From Streptomyces xanthophaeus (GTDB taxonomy: Bacteria; Actinomycetota; Actinomycetes; Streptomycetales; Streptomycetaceae), in the NCBI RefSeq assembly GCF_030440515.1, contig NZ_CP076543.1, positions 992,001 to 1,056,000 on the forward strand: 64,000 bases of DNA, written 5' to 3'. Numbering within the stretch: position 1 is the stretch's first letter; every line of letters begins with the position of its first letter. Made by a program: the position numbers and the translations under genes. The notes beneath the pieces are model-generated. The model was not told the DNA's origin. It saw nothing but the letters and a program-made list of their open reading frames with translations, and made no database searches. Of this stretch, positions 26,619 through 35,777 are shown in pieces.

Positions 26619-29600
26619 CGGGGTCACAGGCCTCGGAGGGCGTCGGCCCGAAGGCCCTGAACGCGGCGGTGCTGCGGATCCGCGACCTGCGCGGGGATGC
26701 CGTCGGCCTGGGCTTCCTGATCTCCCCCGAGCTCGCGCTGACGTGCGCCCACGTGGTGTCCGCGGCGCTCGGCACGCCGCAGGACGAACACCCCGGGCCC
26801 GACGCCCGGATCCGCGTCGACCTTCCCCTGTCGTCCGCCTTCGGCCCGGACGCCGTCGGGGTGACCGCGAGCGTCGAACGCTGGCTGCCGCCACGTGAGC
26901 CGGGCGGCGGGGACATGGCGGTCCTCCGGCTGGACGCCCCGCTGCCCGGCGCCCACCCCGTGCGGCTGATCGAGGCCGAGCGGGTGTGGGGTCATCCGGT
27001 CCGGGCCTTCGGCTTCCCCGCGGGCCGCCCGGGCGGAGTCTGGCACTCCGGAGTCCTGCGGGAGTCACAGGCCTACGGATGGATACAGGCGGACCTGGCC
27101 GACGGAGGCTACCCGGTCTCCCGCGGGTTCAGCGGCACGCCGGTCTGGGACGAGAACCACGTCGGCGTGGTCGGCATGATCGCCGTCGCCGAGTCGGGCC
27201 GGCCACCGGTCAGCTACCTGATCCCGACGGCCGGCATCCTTCGGGCCTGGCCCGAACTGCGCCCGCTGGCCCTCCCCCCGTCACCGTTCCGCAGCCTCAC
27301 GGCGTTCCGGGAGTCCGACGCCCCGCACTTCTACGGCAGGCGGGCCGAGAGCGACGAGCTGGACCTCGCGCTGGCCGGCGAGCAATGGGTGGCCATCGTC
27401 GGCGCCTCCGGATCCGGCAAATCCTCCCTGGCGCTGGCCGGGGTCGTCCCCCGGCTGCGGCGGTCGGGAGCGGAAGCGGTCGTCGTACGGCCGACCCACG
27501 GCAGCAGTCCCCTGGCCGTCCTCGCGGCCGCGCTGCTGCCGCTGCTGGAGCCCGGGCTGTCCGAGACGGGGCGCCTCGCCCGGATCTCCGAACTGACCGG
27601 GGTACTGCGCCGGGGCGGCCTCGCCGACATCGTGGCCCGGGTACTCGATCTGTCCGGCGGCCGTCGGCTCCTCGTCGTGGTCGACCAGTTCGAGGAACTC
27701 CTCGCTCTCGCTCCGGAAGCCGTCGACGAACTGGCCGATGTCCTGTTCGACGACGCCCTGCCGCAGCCGGTCCGGGTGCTCACGACGCTACGGGCCGACT
27801 TCCTGGAGATGGCGCTGGCGCATCCCCGGCTCGGGACCGTCATCGGCCGGCGCGTCCACGCCCTCGGCCCCCTGGGCCCCGAGCGGCTGCGCGAGGTCGT
27901 GACCGCGCCCGTGGACGCCGTCCCGGCGGTGCGCTACGAGACCGGCCTCGTGGACCGCATCCTGCAGGACACCGGCACCGAGCCAGGAGCACTGCCCCTG
28001 CTGGGCTTCACCCTCGACCTGCTGTGGCAGAAACAGCGCGGGGGGCTGCTCACCTTTCAGGCCTACCAGGACCTCGGCGGTGTCACCGGGGCGCTGAGCC
28101 TGCACGCCGACCAGGTCTGGGCCGAGTACGTCCCCGAAGCGGACGAGCCGGCGGCCCGGCGGCTGTTCACCCAGCTCGTCCGGGTCCCCGTGGGATCACC
28201 GGCCGCGACGCGCCGCATCGCCCTGCGCGCCGACCTGGGCGAGGAGCAGTGGCGGATCGCCCAGCGGCTCGCCGCCACCCGGCTCCTGGTGACCGGCCGC
28301 AGCGCCGAAGGCGGCGAGAGCGTCGAGCTCACGCACGAGGCCCTGATCAGCGGCTGGGAGAAGCTGGCGCGGTGGGTCGAGAAGGACCGGGCCTTCCTGG
28401 TGTGGCGGGAGTCCCTGCGCCACGACATGGACCGCTGGGAGCGGGCCGAGCGCACCTCCGAGCTGCTGCCGACGAAGGTGGCCCTCGCGGGCGCCGACCA
28501 GTGGCTGCCCGGGCGCGTCGACGACCTGAGCCCCGGGGAACGCGCCTACCTGGATGCCGGGCGCGCCCACCAGCGCTCCCGGGCCCGCCGGGTGCGCGGC
28601 GCCTGGTCCGCGGTCTCCTTCATCGTGGTCGTGGCCGTCCTGCTGGGGTCGCTGTTCGTCGTCACGCGGCAGGAGAGCCGCAGGCGCGACGCGCTCGCCA
28701 CCTCGCGCGCCCTGACGCAGGCATCGCAGGACGTCGCGGCCACCGACCCCGCCCAGTCGGTGATGCTCGCGCTCGCGGCCTACCGGACCTCGCCGACCCA
28801 GGAGGCCCGCAACCAGCTCCTGCGCCAGCACCTGGCGTACTCGGACAAGAGCCGTGTCGTCTCGGGCCTGCTGGGAACGGTACGGGGCCTGCAGACCAGC
28901 CTGGACGGCGACGTGGTGCTGGCCACCTCGCAGAACGGAAGGGCGATGCTCTTCACGGGCGTCACCACCGGCAAGGTCCGCAGCGCGCAGGTTCCCTCGG
29001 TCGGGCAGGTGAAGTACCCGATGGTCTCGGCCGACGGGAAGCGGGCCGGCTACGTCCAGGAGGACGGGGTCGCCGCGTGGTTCCCAGTACACGCCGACCG
29101 GGAGGAGCCGATGGGCGAGCTGCACAAGCTGGCCGCGGCCCCGGGAGCGGCCGTCGGCACGGAGAAGGGGCTGGACCCCTCCATGTCGGCGGACGGGACG
29201 CTGATCGTCCACCGGGTGCTGGACCACCTGGTCTGGTGGGACCTGGACAGCGGTGCCATCGCCCGCTCGACGCGCGCGCCCGCGGACCAGAAGAACAGCA
29301 TCAGCGAAGACCTGTGGATCGGCCCGGACAACCGGACCCTGCTGCTGCGGCGGGGCGGGCTGGCCGACAACAACACGGTCCTGGTCGCCTACGACCCGGC
29401 GACCGACGCGACGCGTGTCGTCGCCGGCGAGGCGGCCGAGATCGAGCTCTCCGGGGACCGGACGGCAGCAGTGGTGTGCAGCAAGAAGGGCGACGGCACG
29501 TCCCTGAGGCTGGTGCGGGTCTCCGACGGCACCCCGCAGGGCAAGGAGTACGACGAGCAGGACAAGCGGTACAAGTCCGGGATCTGCCTTCCGCAGGCGG

Positions 29601-30916
29601 TCAGCGCGGACGGCACACGGGTGGCGCTGTGGTTCGACGACACGCTGCGCCTGGTCGACCTGCTCCAGAGCAAGGTGGTCTCCACCGTCCCCTCACCCTC
29701 CGCGCACTGGTCGCGGCAGCTGGCGTCGGCCGGCGGCAAGCTCTACTACGTCGGGTACAAGGACTCCCTGATCACCTACACCGCACTGCCCACCGGAGAA
29801 TCCGTGCTCCAGGTGGGCCAGCAGATCCTCACCCACGACGGCGGCCGCACGATCAGTGTGCTCGCCGACGGATCCGCGCTGCAGGTGCGGCCCACGGCAC
29901 CGGGCACCAACGACCAGCTCATCGCCGAGGCCCCGCGCCGGACGCCCTACCGGAAACCGGCGAGCACCGACCTCCTGAGGCTGAGCAAGGACGGACGCCT
30001 GCTCGCGGACCTGGAGGGACCCAACGTGGTGTCCGTCCTCGATGCCTCCACCCTGCGCCGGCTGGCCACCATCACCGCGGCCGAACCGCCCGCCCCGGCC
30101 GCCACCACGCCGCCGCCGCTCCTCTACGACAGCGAGGAACCGGACTTCCAGCACTTCTTCGACGTCGCCGGCAACGTCCTGACCGTCTCCGGGACCCTGG
30201 TCCAGCAGTGGGACGCGCGCACGGGACGCGAACTCGCCCACTACGACGCGAAGGCCCTGCTGCCCACCACGGGATCCGCGCCGCCGCATACCGGTATCGG
30301 CCCCTACCCGGCCCCGAACAAGGTGACCGTGACCGTCTGGGGCGATCCTTCGGTCCGCATCGTCGACCTCACCACGGGCACCGTCACGGAGACCGTCCGC
30401 ACCACCGAGGACGTCCTCGCCGTGCAGTTCGACCCCAGCGGCCGCTACTTCGGGCTGATGCGCCGGGGGGCGATCGTCGAGCTGTGGCGGCGCGACCCGC
30501 TGCGCAAGGAGATCGGTCCCCTGCGCAGCACCGCCGAAAACTCCACCACCCCGACCGTCACGCAGTTCCTCGACCGTGACGGCCACTTCCTGATCGCCGC
30601 CAACAACGCCGTGCGGACGTACGGCATCGAGGAACGCGCCCTCCTGGAGTCGTACGAATTCGGCCGGCCGCCGAGCGAGACCTCCGGCTCCAGCTCCCTC
30701 TTCCCGGCCCGTCCGTACGCCTTCATGGACATCTCCAAGAACGCCGGGACGGTGATCTACGCCGACCCCGCGGGTCCCGGCGGTGTCCTGCCGCTCGACC
30801 CCCGGGCGTGGCAGCGCGACCTGTGCAAGGCCATCGGCAACCGGGCGTTCACCGCCGAGGAGCGCAGGGGCCTGCCGGTCCGCATCCCGGCGCAGCCACT
30901 GTGCGCACCGGAGTAG
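26615..30916 (+). CDS. Trypsin-like protease, STAND-type NTPase, TM and propeller fusion
   Basis: A 1433-residue multidomain protein. Residues 15-210 form a trypsin-like protease with all three catalytic residues: His46 (TCAHVV), Asp100 (GGGDMAVLRLD) and Ser173 (SRGFSGTPVW). Residues 235-600 form an nSTAND1-type NTPase, with Walker A GASGSGKSS (263-271), Walker B RRLLVVVDQFEELLAL (Asp357) and the late conserved ELTHEALISGWEKL. One membrane segment follows (663-684, VSFIVVVAVLLGSLFVV), then a WD40/beta-propeller region to the end. This architecture is known from conflict systems in which a sensor propeller triggers an NTPase and a protease. GTG at 26615 overlaps the Trypco1 gene. Target and trigger are unknown. 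Confidence 0.86.
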   Translation: MTGSQASEGVGPKALNAAVLRIRDLRGDAVGLGFLISPELALTCAHVVSAALGTPQDEHPGPDARIRVDLPLSSAFGPDAVGVTASVERWLPPREPGGGDMAVLRLDAPLPGAHPVRLIEAERVWGHPVRAFGFPAGRPGGVWHSGVLRESQAYGWIQADLADGGYPVSRGFSGTPVWDENHVGVVGMIAVAESGRPPVSYLIPTAGILRAWPELRPLALPPSPFRSLTAFRESDAPHFYGRRAESDELDLALAGEQWVAIVGASGSGKSSLALAGVVPRLRRSGAEAVVVRPTHGSSPLAVLAAALLPLLEPGLSETGRLARISELTGVLRRGGLADIVARVLDLSGGRRLLVVVDQFEELLALAPEAVDELADVLFDDALPQPVRVLTTLRADFLEMALAHPRLGTVIGRRVHALGPLGPERLREVVTAPVDAVPAVRYETGLVDRILQDTGTEPGALPLLGFTLDLLWQKQRGGLLTFQAYQDLGGVTGALSLHADQVWAEYVPEADEPAARRLFTQLVRVPVGSPAATRRIALRADLGEEQWRIAQRLAATRLLVTGRSAEGGESVELTHEALISGWEKLARWVEKDRAFLVWRESLRHDMDRWERAERTSELLPTKVALAGADQWLPGRVDDLSPGERAYLDAGRAHQRSRARRVRGAWSAVSFIVVVAVLLGSLFVVTRQESRRRDALATSRALTQASQDVAATDPAQSVMLALAAYRTSPTQEARNQLLRQHLAYSDKSRVVSGLLGTVRGLQTSLDGDVVLATSQNGRAMLFTGVTTGKVRSAQVPSVGQVKYPMVSADGKRAGYVQEDGVAAWFPVHADREEPMGELHKLAAAPGAAVGTEKGLDPSMSADGTLIVHRVLDHLVWWDLDSGAIARSTRAPADQKNSISEDLWIGPDNRTLLLRRGGLADNNTVLVAYDPATDATRVVAGEAAEIELSGDRTAAVVCSKKGDGTSLRLVRVSDGTPQGKEYDEQDKRYKSGICLPQAVSADGTRVALWFDDTLRLVDLLQSKVVSTVPSPSAHWSRQLASAGGKLYYVGYKDSLITYTALPTGESVLQVGQQILTHDGGRTISVLADGSALQVRPTAPGTNDQLIAEAPRRTPYRKPASTDLLRLSKDGRLLADLEGPNVVSVLDASTLRRLATITAAEPPAPAATTPPPLLYDSEEPDFQHFFDVAGNVLTVSGTLVQQWDARTGRELAHYDAKALLPTTGSAPPHTGIGPYPAPNKVTVTVWGDPSVRIVDLTTGTVTETVRTTEDVLAVQFDPSGRYFGLMRRGAIVELWRRDPLRKEIGPLRSTAENSTTPTVTQFLDRDGHFLIAANNAVRTYGIEERALLESYEFGRPPSETSGSSSLFPARPYAFMDISKNAGTVIYADPAGPGGVLPLDPRAWQRDLCKAIGNRAFTAEERRGLPVRIPAQPLCAPE

Positions 30917-30938
30917 ACGCCCGGGACCGACGCCGATC

Positions 30939-30960
30939 CGCCGGGCTCGCGGGCCCGGCG
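30939..30960. terminator. Bidirectional hairpin terminator
   Basis: CGCCGGGC (30939-30946) and GCCCGGCG (30953-30960) form an eight-base stem with a six-base loop. It lies between the convergent NTPase gene (ending 30916) and thioredoxin gene (ending 30966). Confidence 0.7.
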
Positions 30961-30965
30961 AATCC

Positions 30966-31373
30966 TCAGGCCTCCTGCGTACCGGGGTCCGCGCTGCCCG
31001 CGCCCGGGGAGCCCTGCTGCTCCGCGGCGATCTTCGCGCGGACCTCGTCCATGTCGAGGTCCCGGGCCTGGCGGATGAGGTCCGTCAGGGTCGCCTCCGG
31101 CAGTGCGCCGGGCTGCGCGAAGATGGCCACCTGGTCCCGGACGATCATCAGCGTCGGGATCGAGGTGATCTGGAAGGCCCCGGCCAGCTCCTGCTGCGCC
31201 TCGGTGTCCACCTTGGCGAACACGAGGTCGGGATGGGCCTCGGAGGCCCGCTCGTAGACCGGGGCGAACTGCAGGCACGGCCGGCACCAGCCCGCCCAGA
31301 AGTCGATCAGCACGAACGGGTTCTCGCTGACCGTCTGGTCGAAGTTTTCCTTGGTGAGCTCGACTGTAGCCAC
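30966..31373 (-). CDS. Thioredoxin-family protein
   Basis: A 135-residue thioredoxin with an active-site WCRPC (in FWAGWCRPCLQFAP), one residue different from the classical WCGPC, and a cis-Pro region (TSIPTLMIV). A C-terminal helical tail rich in Gly/Ser follows residue 105. It should act as a cytoplasmic dithiol reductant. GTG at 31373 is ten bases after AGGAGG; the frame is open far upstream but the thioredoxin fold begins here. It is the last gene of a row of reverse-strand genes, ending 92 bases after ALDH. Confidence 0.88.
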   Translation of the reverse strand: MATVELTKENFDQTVSENPFVLIDFWAGWCRPCLQFAPVYERASEAHPDLVFAKVDTEAQQELAGAFQITSIPTLMIVRDQVAIFAQPGALPEATLTDLIRQARDLDMDEVRAKIAAEQQGSPGAGSADPGTQEA

Positions 31374-31465
31374 GGTGTCCAGACCTCCTGTTTGAGCCGT
31401 CTGCTCCCTTGAACGAACGGCCTGCCTTCCGCATTCCGCCTCTGCGGGGCGCCGGTGGGACAGCC

Positions 31466-32905
31466 TTAGAACGGGTGGCCGGCGGGGGTGCTGCGGGCCG
31501 TGGTCCAGCGCAGTTCCGTGAAGGCGTCCAGGTTCGCCTCGCCGCCGAAGCGTGCACCGGTGCCGGAGGCCCCGACGCCGCCGAAGGGGGCGACGGCCTC
31601 GTCGTTGACCGTCTGGTCGTTGATGTGGGCGATCCCGGTCGGGATCCGCTCGGCCAGGTCGAGCCCGCGCGCCGCGTCCCGGGTCACGATCCCGAGGGAG
31701 AGGCCGTACGGGCCCGCCGAAGCCAGCGCCACCGCCTCCTCCTCCGTCGCGAAGGACCGTACGGGCGCCACCGGGCCGAAGACCTCCTCGGTGTAGGCGG
31801 GGGTGTCTTCGGCGACGCCCGCCAGGACGGTCGGCCGGTAGAAGAGCTCCCGGTGCGTGCCGCCGGCCACGAGCTTGGCCCCCTGCCCGGTGCTGGCCTC
31901 CACCAGGGCGTGGACGCGGTCCAGCTGGGCGCGGTCGATCAGCGGGCCCAGGTGGACCCGCTCGCGGTACGGGTCCCCCACGGCCAGTTCCTCGGCGCGC
32001 GCGGCGAGCCGCTCGACGTACTCGTCGTAGAGCGAGGCGTGGACGAGGTGCCGCCCGGCGGTCATGCAGATCTGGCCCTGGTGGAAGAAGGAACCCCAGG
32101 AGGCCTGGGCCACTGCGGCCTCGACGTCGGCGTCGCGGAGCACGACGAGGGCGGAGTTCCCGCCCAGCTCCAGGTGCACGCGCTTGAGGTGACGGCCGGC
32201 CAGCTCCCCGACGGAGCGGCCCGCGGCGGTGGATCCGGTGAAGGACACCACCCGCACGTGCGGGTCGGCGACCACCGCGGCGCCCGTCCCGGCGCCTCCG
32301 GGCAGGACCTGCAGCAGCCCGCCCGGCAGCCCGGCGGCGGCGAAGACCGCGGCGAGGGCGAGGCCGCCGCAGACCGCGGTGCGCCGGTCCGGCTTGAGCA
32401 GCACCGCGTTGCCGAGTGCGAGCGCCGGCGCGACCGAGCGGATCGCCAGGATCAGGGGGGCGTTGAAGGGAGCCACGACCCCGACCACCCCGGCCGGTAC
32501 CCGCCGGGTGAAGGACAGCCGGGGCGCCTCGCTCGGCAGCACCTGCCCCGTGGGGCGCGAGGCCAGCGCAGCGGCCTCGTAGCACTCCTGCGCGGCGACG
32601 TGCAGCTCGAAGTCGGCCTTGCCGGGTATCGAGCCGGACTCGCGGACCAGCCACTCCCGCAGCTCGTCGGCGTGCGCGGTGAACAGGTCCCCGGCGCGGC
32701 GCAGCACGGCCGCCCGCTCCGGGTGGGCGGCGCGCGCCCAGGCCCGCTGCGCCGCGAGGGCCCGTACGGCGGCCTCCGCCACATCGGCGGGCGCGGCGAG
32801 GTCGATGGTGGCGAGGGTGCGGCCGGTGGCGGGTTCGACGACCGGGGCGGGGCCGCCGGTGAGGGTGGGTCCGTCCTGCCAGAGCGTCGGATCGAGGAGC
32901 GGCAT
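31466..32905 (-). CDS. Aldehyde dehydrogenase (benzaldehyde dehydrogenase-like)
   Basis: A 479-residue NAD(P)-dependent aldehyde dehydrogenase. The fold-signature residues are Glu246 (HLELGGNS), catalytic Cys280 (GQICMTAGRH), NAPLILAIRSVAPALALGN and SFTGSTAAGRSVGE for cofactor binding. The Cys280 context resembles benzaldehyde and salicylaldehyde dehydrogenases such as XylC, so an aromatic aldehyde is plausible. ATG at 32905 follows GGAGG at nine bases, and the frame stays open upstream without a better site. It lies 154 bases behind a thiolase of the aromatic-degradation type, which supports an aromatic catabolic role (inference). Confidence 0.87.
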   Translation of the reverse strand: MPLLDPTLWQDGPTLTGGPAPVVEPATGRTLATIDLAAPADVAEAAVRALAAQRAWARAAHPERAAVLRRAGDLFTAHADELREWLVRESGSIPGKADFELHVAAQECYEAAALASRPTGQVLPSEAPRLSFTRRVPAGVVGVVAPFNAPLILAIRSVAPALALGNAVLLKPDRRTAVCGGLALAAVFAAAGLPGGLLQVLPGGAGTGAAVVADPHVRVVSFTGSTAAGRSVGELAGRHLKRVHLELGGNSALVVLRDADVEAAVAQASWGSFFHQGQICMTAGRHLVHASLYDEYVERLAARAEELAVGDPYRERVHLGPLIDRAQLDRVHALVEASTGQGAKLVAGGTHRELFYRPTVLAGVAEDTPAYTEEVFGPVAPVRSFATEEEAVALASAGPYGLSLGIVTRDAARGLDLAERIPTGIAHINDQTVNDEAVAPFGGVGASGTGARFGGEANLDAFTELRWTTARSTPAGHPF

Positions 32906-33059
32906 GGCGCGGGGCCTCCGGGTGGGGATGGGCGGGCGGCGGGGGGCGGCAGCACGCGCCATCGTGCCAGACCGGAGGCTCCACATCTGTTCAGTTATTG
33001 GGCAGTTGACGCCGAGCGGTGACCGGAAACGATCGACGCTCGCGTGGCACCGGCCCGGG

Positions 33060-34259
33060 TCAGCGCTCCAGGACGAGCGCGATGCCCTGCCCGACCCCGA
33101 TGCACAGGGCCGCCATGCCGGTACCGGAACCGGCCGCCGCCAGCTGGTGCGCGACCGAACCGGCCAGGCGGGCGCCCGAGGCGCCGAGCGGGTGGCCGAT
33201 CGCGATGGCGCCGCCCCGCGGGTTGACCACGGCCGGGTCGAGCTCCGGCCAGGCCGCGAGGCAGCCCAACGCCTGTGCGGCGAAAGCCTCGTTCAGCTCG
33301 AAGGCGGTCAGATCGGCGAACCCGCGGCCGGACTTGGCGAGCGCCCGCTGGACGGCGTCCACCGGCCCCAGGCCGAAGAGCTGGGGCTCGATCCCGGTGA
33401 CGGCGGACGCGCTGATCCGGGCGAGCGGCTCCCGGCCGGTGGCCGCCAGGCCCTCCTCGTCGGTCAGCAGCAGCGCGGCGGCGCCGTCGTTGAGCGGGGA
33501 GGCGTTGCCGGCCGTGACCGTGCCCGTGCCGTCCGTCCGGAAGGCCGGCTTCAGACGGGCCAGCGCCTCGGGCGTGGAACCCTCCCGGATGCACTCGTCC
33601 CGCACCAGGTCCACGCCGGCGTACGGGACGACCTCGCCGTCGTACAGCCCGGCGGACCAGGCGGCCGCCGCCTTGCGGTGGCTCTCCAGGGCGAAGGCGT
33701 CCTGCGCATCACGGGTGATGCCGTGCTTGTCCGCGACGAGTTCGGCTCCCTCGCCGAGCGAACCGGTCCACTCCTCGGGCATGCGCGGGTTGGTCATGCG
33801 CCAGCCCAGGGTGGTGGACCACATCTGCTGGTGCCCGGCCGGGAAGGCCCGCTCGGGCTTCTGCACGACCCAGGGGGCGCGGCTCATCGACTCGACCCCG
33901 CCCGCGATGGCGACGGAGGCGTCACCGAGCGCGATCGCGCGGGCGGCCTGGATCACGGCTTCGAGGCCGGACCCGCAGAGCCGGTTGACGGTGACCCCGG
34001 GGACGCTCACCGGCAGCCCGGCCAGCAGCACCGCCATGCGGGCCACGTCCCGGTTGTCCTCGCCCGCGCCGTTGGCGTCACCGAAGACGACGTCGTCGAT
34101 ACGGGCCGGATCGAGGTCCGGCGTACGCTCCACCAGCGCGCGCACGACGTGCGCGGCCAGGTCGTCCGGCCGGACCCCGGCGAGGGCGCCGCCGAACTTG
34201 CCGATCGGAGTGCGGACGGCGTCGACGACGTACACGTCGCGGACGGTGCGGATGCTCAT
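33060..34259 (-). CDS. Thiolase, 3-oxoadipyl-CoA thiolase-like
   Basis: A 399-residue acetyl-CoA acyltransferase. Catalytic residues are Cys95 (VNRLCGSGLE), His356 (GHPLGASG) and Cys386 (ALCIGVGQG). The block GEDNRDVARMAVLLAGLPVS is highly like PcaF-type 3-oxoadipyl-CoA thiolases of the protocatechuate pathway, which split 3-oxoadipyl-CoA into succinyl-CoA and acetyl-CoA. Without the rest of the pathway nearby, the exact substrate is inferred. ATG at 34259 follows AGGAGAGACC at seven bases. It is the second gene after LacI, in the same direction. Confidence 0.85.
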   Translation of the reverse strand: MSIRTVRDVYVVDAVRTPIGKFGGALAGVRPDDLAAHVVRALVERTPDLDPARIDDVVFGDANGAGEDNRDVARMAVLLAGLPVSVPGVTVNRLCGSGLEAVIQAARAIALGDASVAIAGGVESMSRAPWVVQKPERAFPAGHQQMWSTTLGWRMTNPRMPEEWTGSLGEGAELVADKHGITRDAQDAFALESHRKAAAAWSAGLYDGEVVPYAGVDLVRDECIREGSTPEALARLKPAFRTDGTGTVTAGNASPLNDGAAALLLTDEEGLAATGREPLARISASAVTGIEPQLFGLGPVDAVQRALAKSGRGFADLTAFELNEAFAAQALGCLAAWPELDPAVVNPRGGAIAIGHPLGASGARLAGSVAHQLAAAGSGTGMAALCIGVGQGIALVLER

Positions 34260-34440
34260 GGGGTCTCTCCTGGGCGGATCCGTACGGGCGGTGGCGCGTC
34301 GGTGCCGGTGTGGACACCGGGGCACGCCGCCGGGCACGCCCGGTGGGGCGCGCCCGCAGTCTCCGTCCGCACGTCACCGCCTGTCAACGGCTCCCCGGAC
34401 CCAGGGGGTGGCTTGCCGGTCAGGCCGGGACCGGGCACCG

Positions 34441-35496
34441 TCAGGTCGACTCCCTCGGGACGGCGGTGGCCGCCATCAGGTCGTGCCGCTCGGTGACCTC
34501 CGACGGCTCGCGCACCGCGTGGTCCACCAGCGAGGCCAGATCGGCACCGGTCGGCATCTCCAGGCGCACGGTGCTCAGCCGCGGCCGCAGCAGCCGGCCG
34601 ATCAGCAGGTCGTCGGCGCCGATGACGGCGACGTCCTCGGGGACGCGCAGCCCCTCGTCCTGGAGGGCCCGCATCAGCAGCATCGCGTACTCGTCGTTGT
34701 ACGCGAACGCCGCGTCCAGCCCGAGCCCGCGCCAGCGGGCCGCGAGGGCCGCGGCCGATTCCTCGGAGTAGGCCATCGGCAGGGCCGTGACCTCCGCCCC
34801 CGCCACCGACCGGGCGCCCGTGAGCCGGGGCACGGAGAACAGCTCCAGGCCCTCCTCCTCCGGAACGACCACACCGATCCGCCCGCGTCCGCGCTCCACG
34901 AGATGGGCGGCGGCCCGGACCCCGACCTCCTGCTGGTCCATGACGAGCGCGTGCGCCCCGGGCACACCGACGGGCCCCATCGTGATCACCGCGCGGGCCC
35001 CGGCCCGCTTGAGGGTGGCGACGTTGCGTGCCGAGAGGGTGATCTCGCCGAGGGAGATCACGGCCACCGGACGCAGTTCCGCCCAGGCCCGCACGGCCTC
35101 GTCGCCGGTCAGTCCGAGGCTCCCGTACTGCACCACCGTGTAGTCGAGGCGGCGCAGCGCCCACTGGAGCTCGTTGAGGAAGGTGCTGTAGAGCGGCCCG
35201 ACCGGCACGTGGGAGGTGGGCAGCAGCACGATCCTGGTGTGTCCGGCGCGCAGGCTGCGGGCGGCGGCGTGCGGGACGTACCCGAGCTCCTCGGCGGCCT
35301 CGCGGACCTTGCGGCGGGTCGGTTCGCTGATGCGGACGGCTTCCGCGTTGTTCAGCACGTACGAGACCGTCGCGCGCGAGACACCGGCGAGGCGGGCCAC
35401 GTCGGCGCTCGTCGGAACGGGGGGCGGCGGCGGGGTGGCCGGTCCGGAGGCCGGTACGGCCGGTGTCGGCTTCGGCGATTTCGATGACTGAGACAT
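34441..35496 (-). CDS. LacI-family transcriptional regulator
   Basis: A 351-residue repressor. After an unusual 28-residue Pro-rich leader the LacI helix-turn-helix appears (TSADVARLAGVSRATVSYVL at about 29-48), then the hinge (RSLRAGHTRIVLL) and a periplasmic-binding-protein-type effector domain ending in the LSTVRLEMPTGADL region. It is divergent from the MFS transporter across 281 bases with a GGTTACACG/CGTGTAACC palindrome. It probably represses that transporter, and perhaps the thiolase and dehydrogenase downstream on its own strand. ATG at 35496 follows GGAAAG. Confidence 0.88.
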   Translation of the reverse strand: MSQSSKSPKPTPAVPASGPATPPPPPVPTSADVARLAGVSRATVSYVLNNAEAVRISEPTRRKVREAAEELGYVPHAAARSLRAGHTRIVLLPTSHVPVGPLYSTFLNELQWALRRLDYTVVQYGSLGLTGDEAVRAWAELRPVAVISLGEITLSARNVATLKRAGARAVITMGPVGVPGAHALVMDQQEVGVRAAAHLVERGRGRIGVVVPEEEGLELFSVPRLTGARSVAGAEVTALPMAYSEESAAALAARWRGLGLDAAFAYNDEYAMLLMRALQDEGLRVPEDVAVIGADDLLIGRLLRPRLSTVRLEMPTGADLASLVDHAVREPSEVTERHDLMAATAVPREST

Positions 35497-35566
35497 TGCC
35501 GTGGCATCTTTCCAGACCGATCACGCCCGAGGGCTGGCGGATGGCCGGAAACGAATGCTACACAGT

Positions 35567-35595
35567 GGTTACACGAGTCATTGACACGTGTAACC
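35567..35595. promoter_or_regulatory. Likely LacI operator
   Basis: Perfect nine-base inverted repeat GGTTACACG (35567-35575) and CGTGTAACC (35587-35595) around an 11-base spacer, in the LacI-MFS divergent region. An eight-base palindrome ACACGTGT lies at 35584-35591 within it. LacI-family dimers bind such dyads. Confidence 0.65.
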
Positions 35596-35777
35596 GCGGC
35601 GTCACATCCCTCTACGACCGATGTGCCGACGCCGTGCCCCGCCGTGCCGCCGCCCTGCCGCGCTCCGTCGCACCCCCGCCGTCGCGACAGGGCGGCGCGC
35701 ACCCCTCCGCGCCCCAGCCCGCACGTCCCTCTTCCCTCATCCGCCCGCATCCGCCCGCATCCGCCCAGGAGGGCACC

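Noticed and set aside
35581..35586. TTGACA as a -35 box for the MFS operon
   Set aside because: No convincing -10 box lies at 16-19 bases; the sequence is better explained as part of the LacI dyad.
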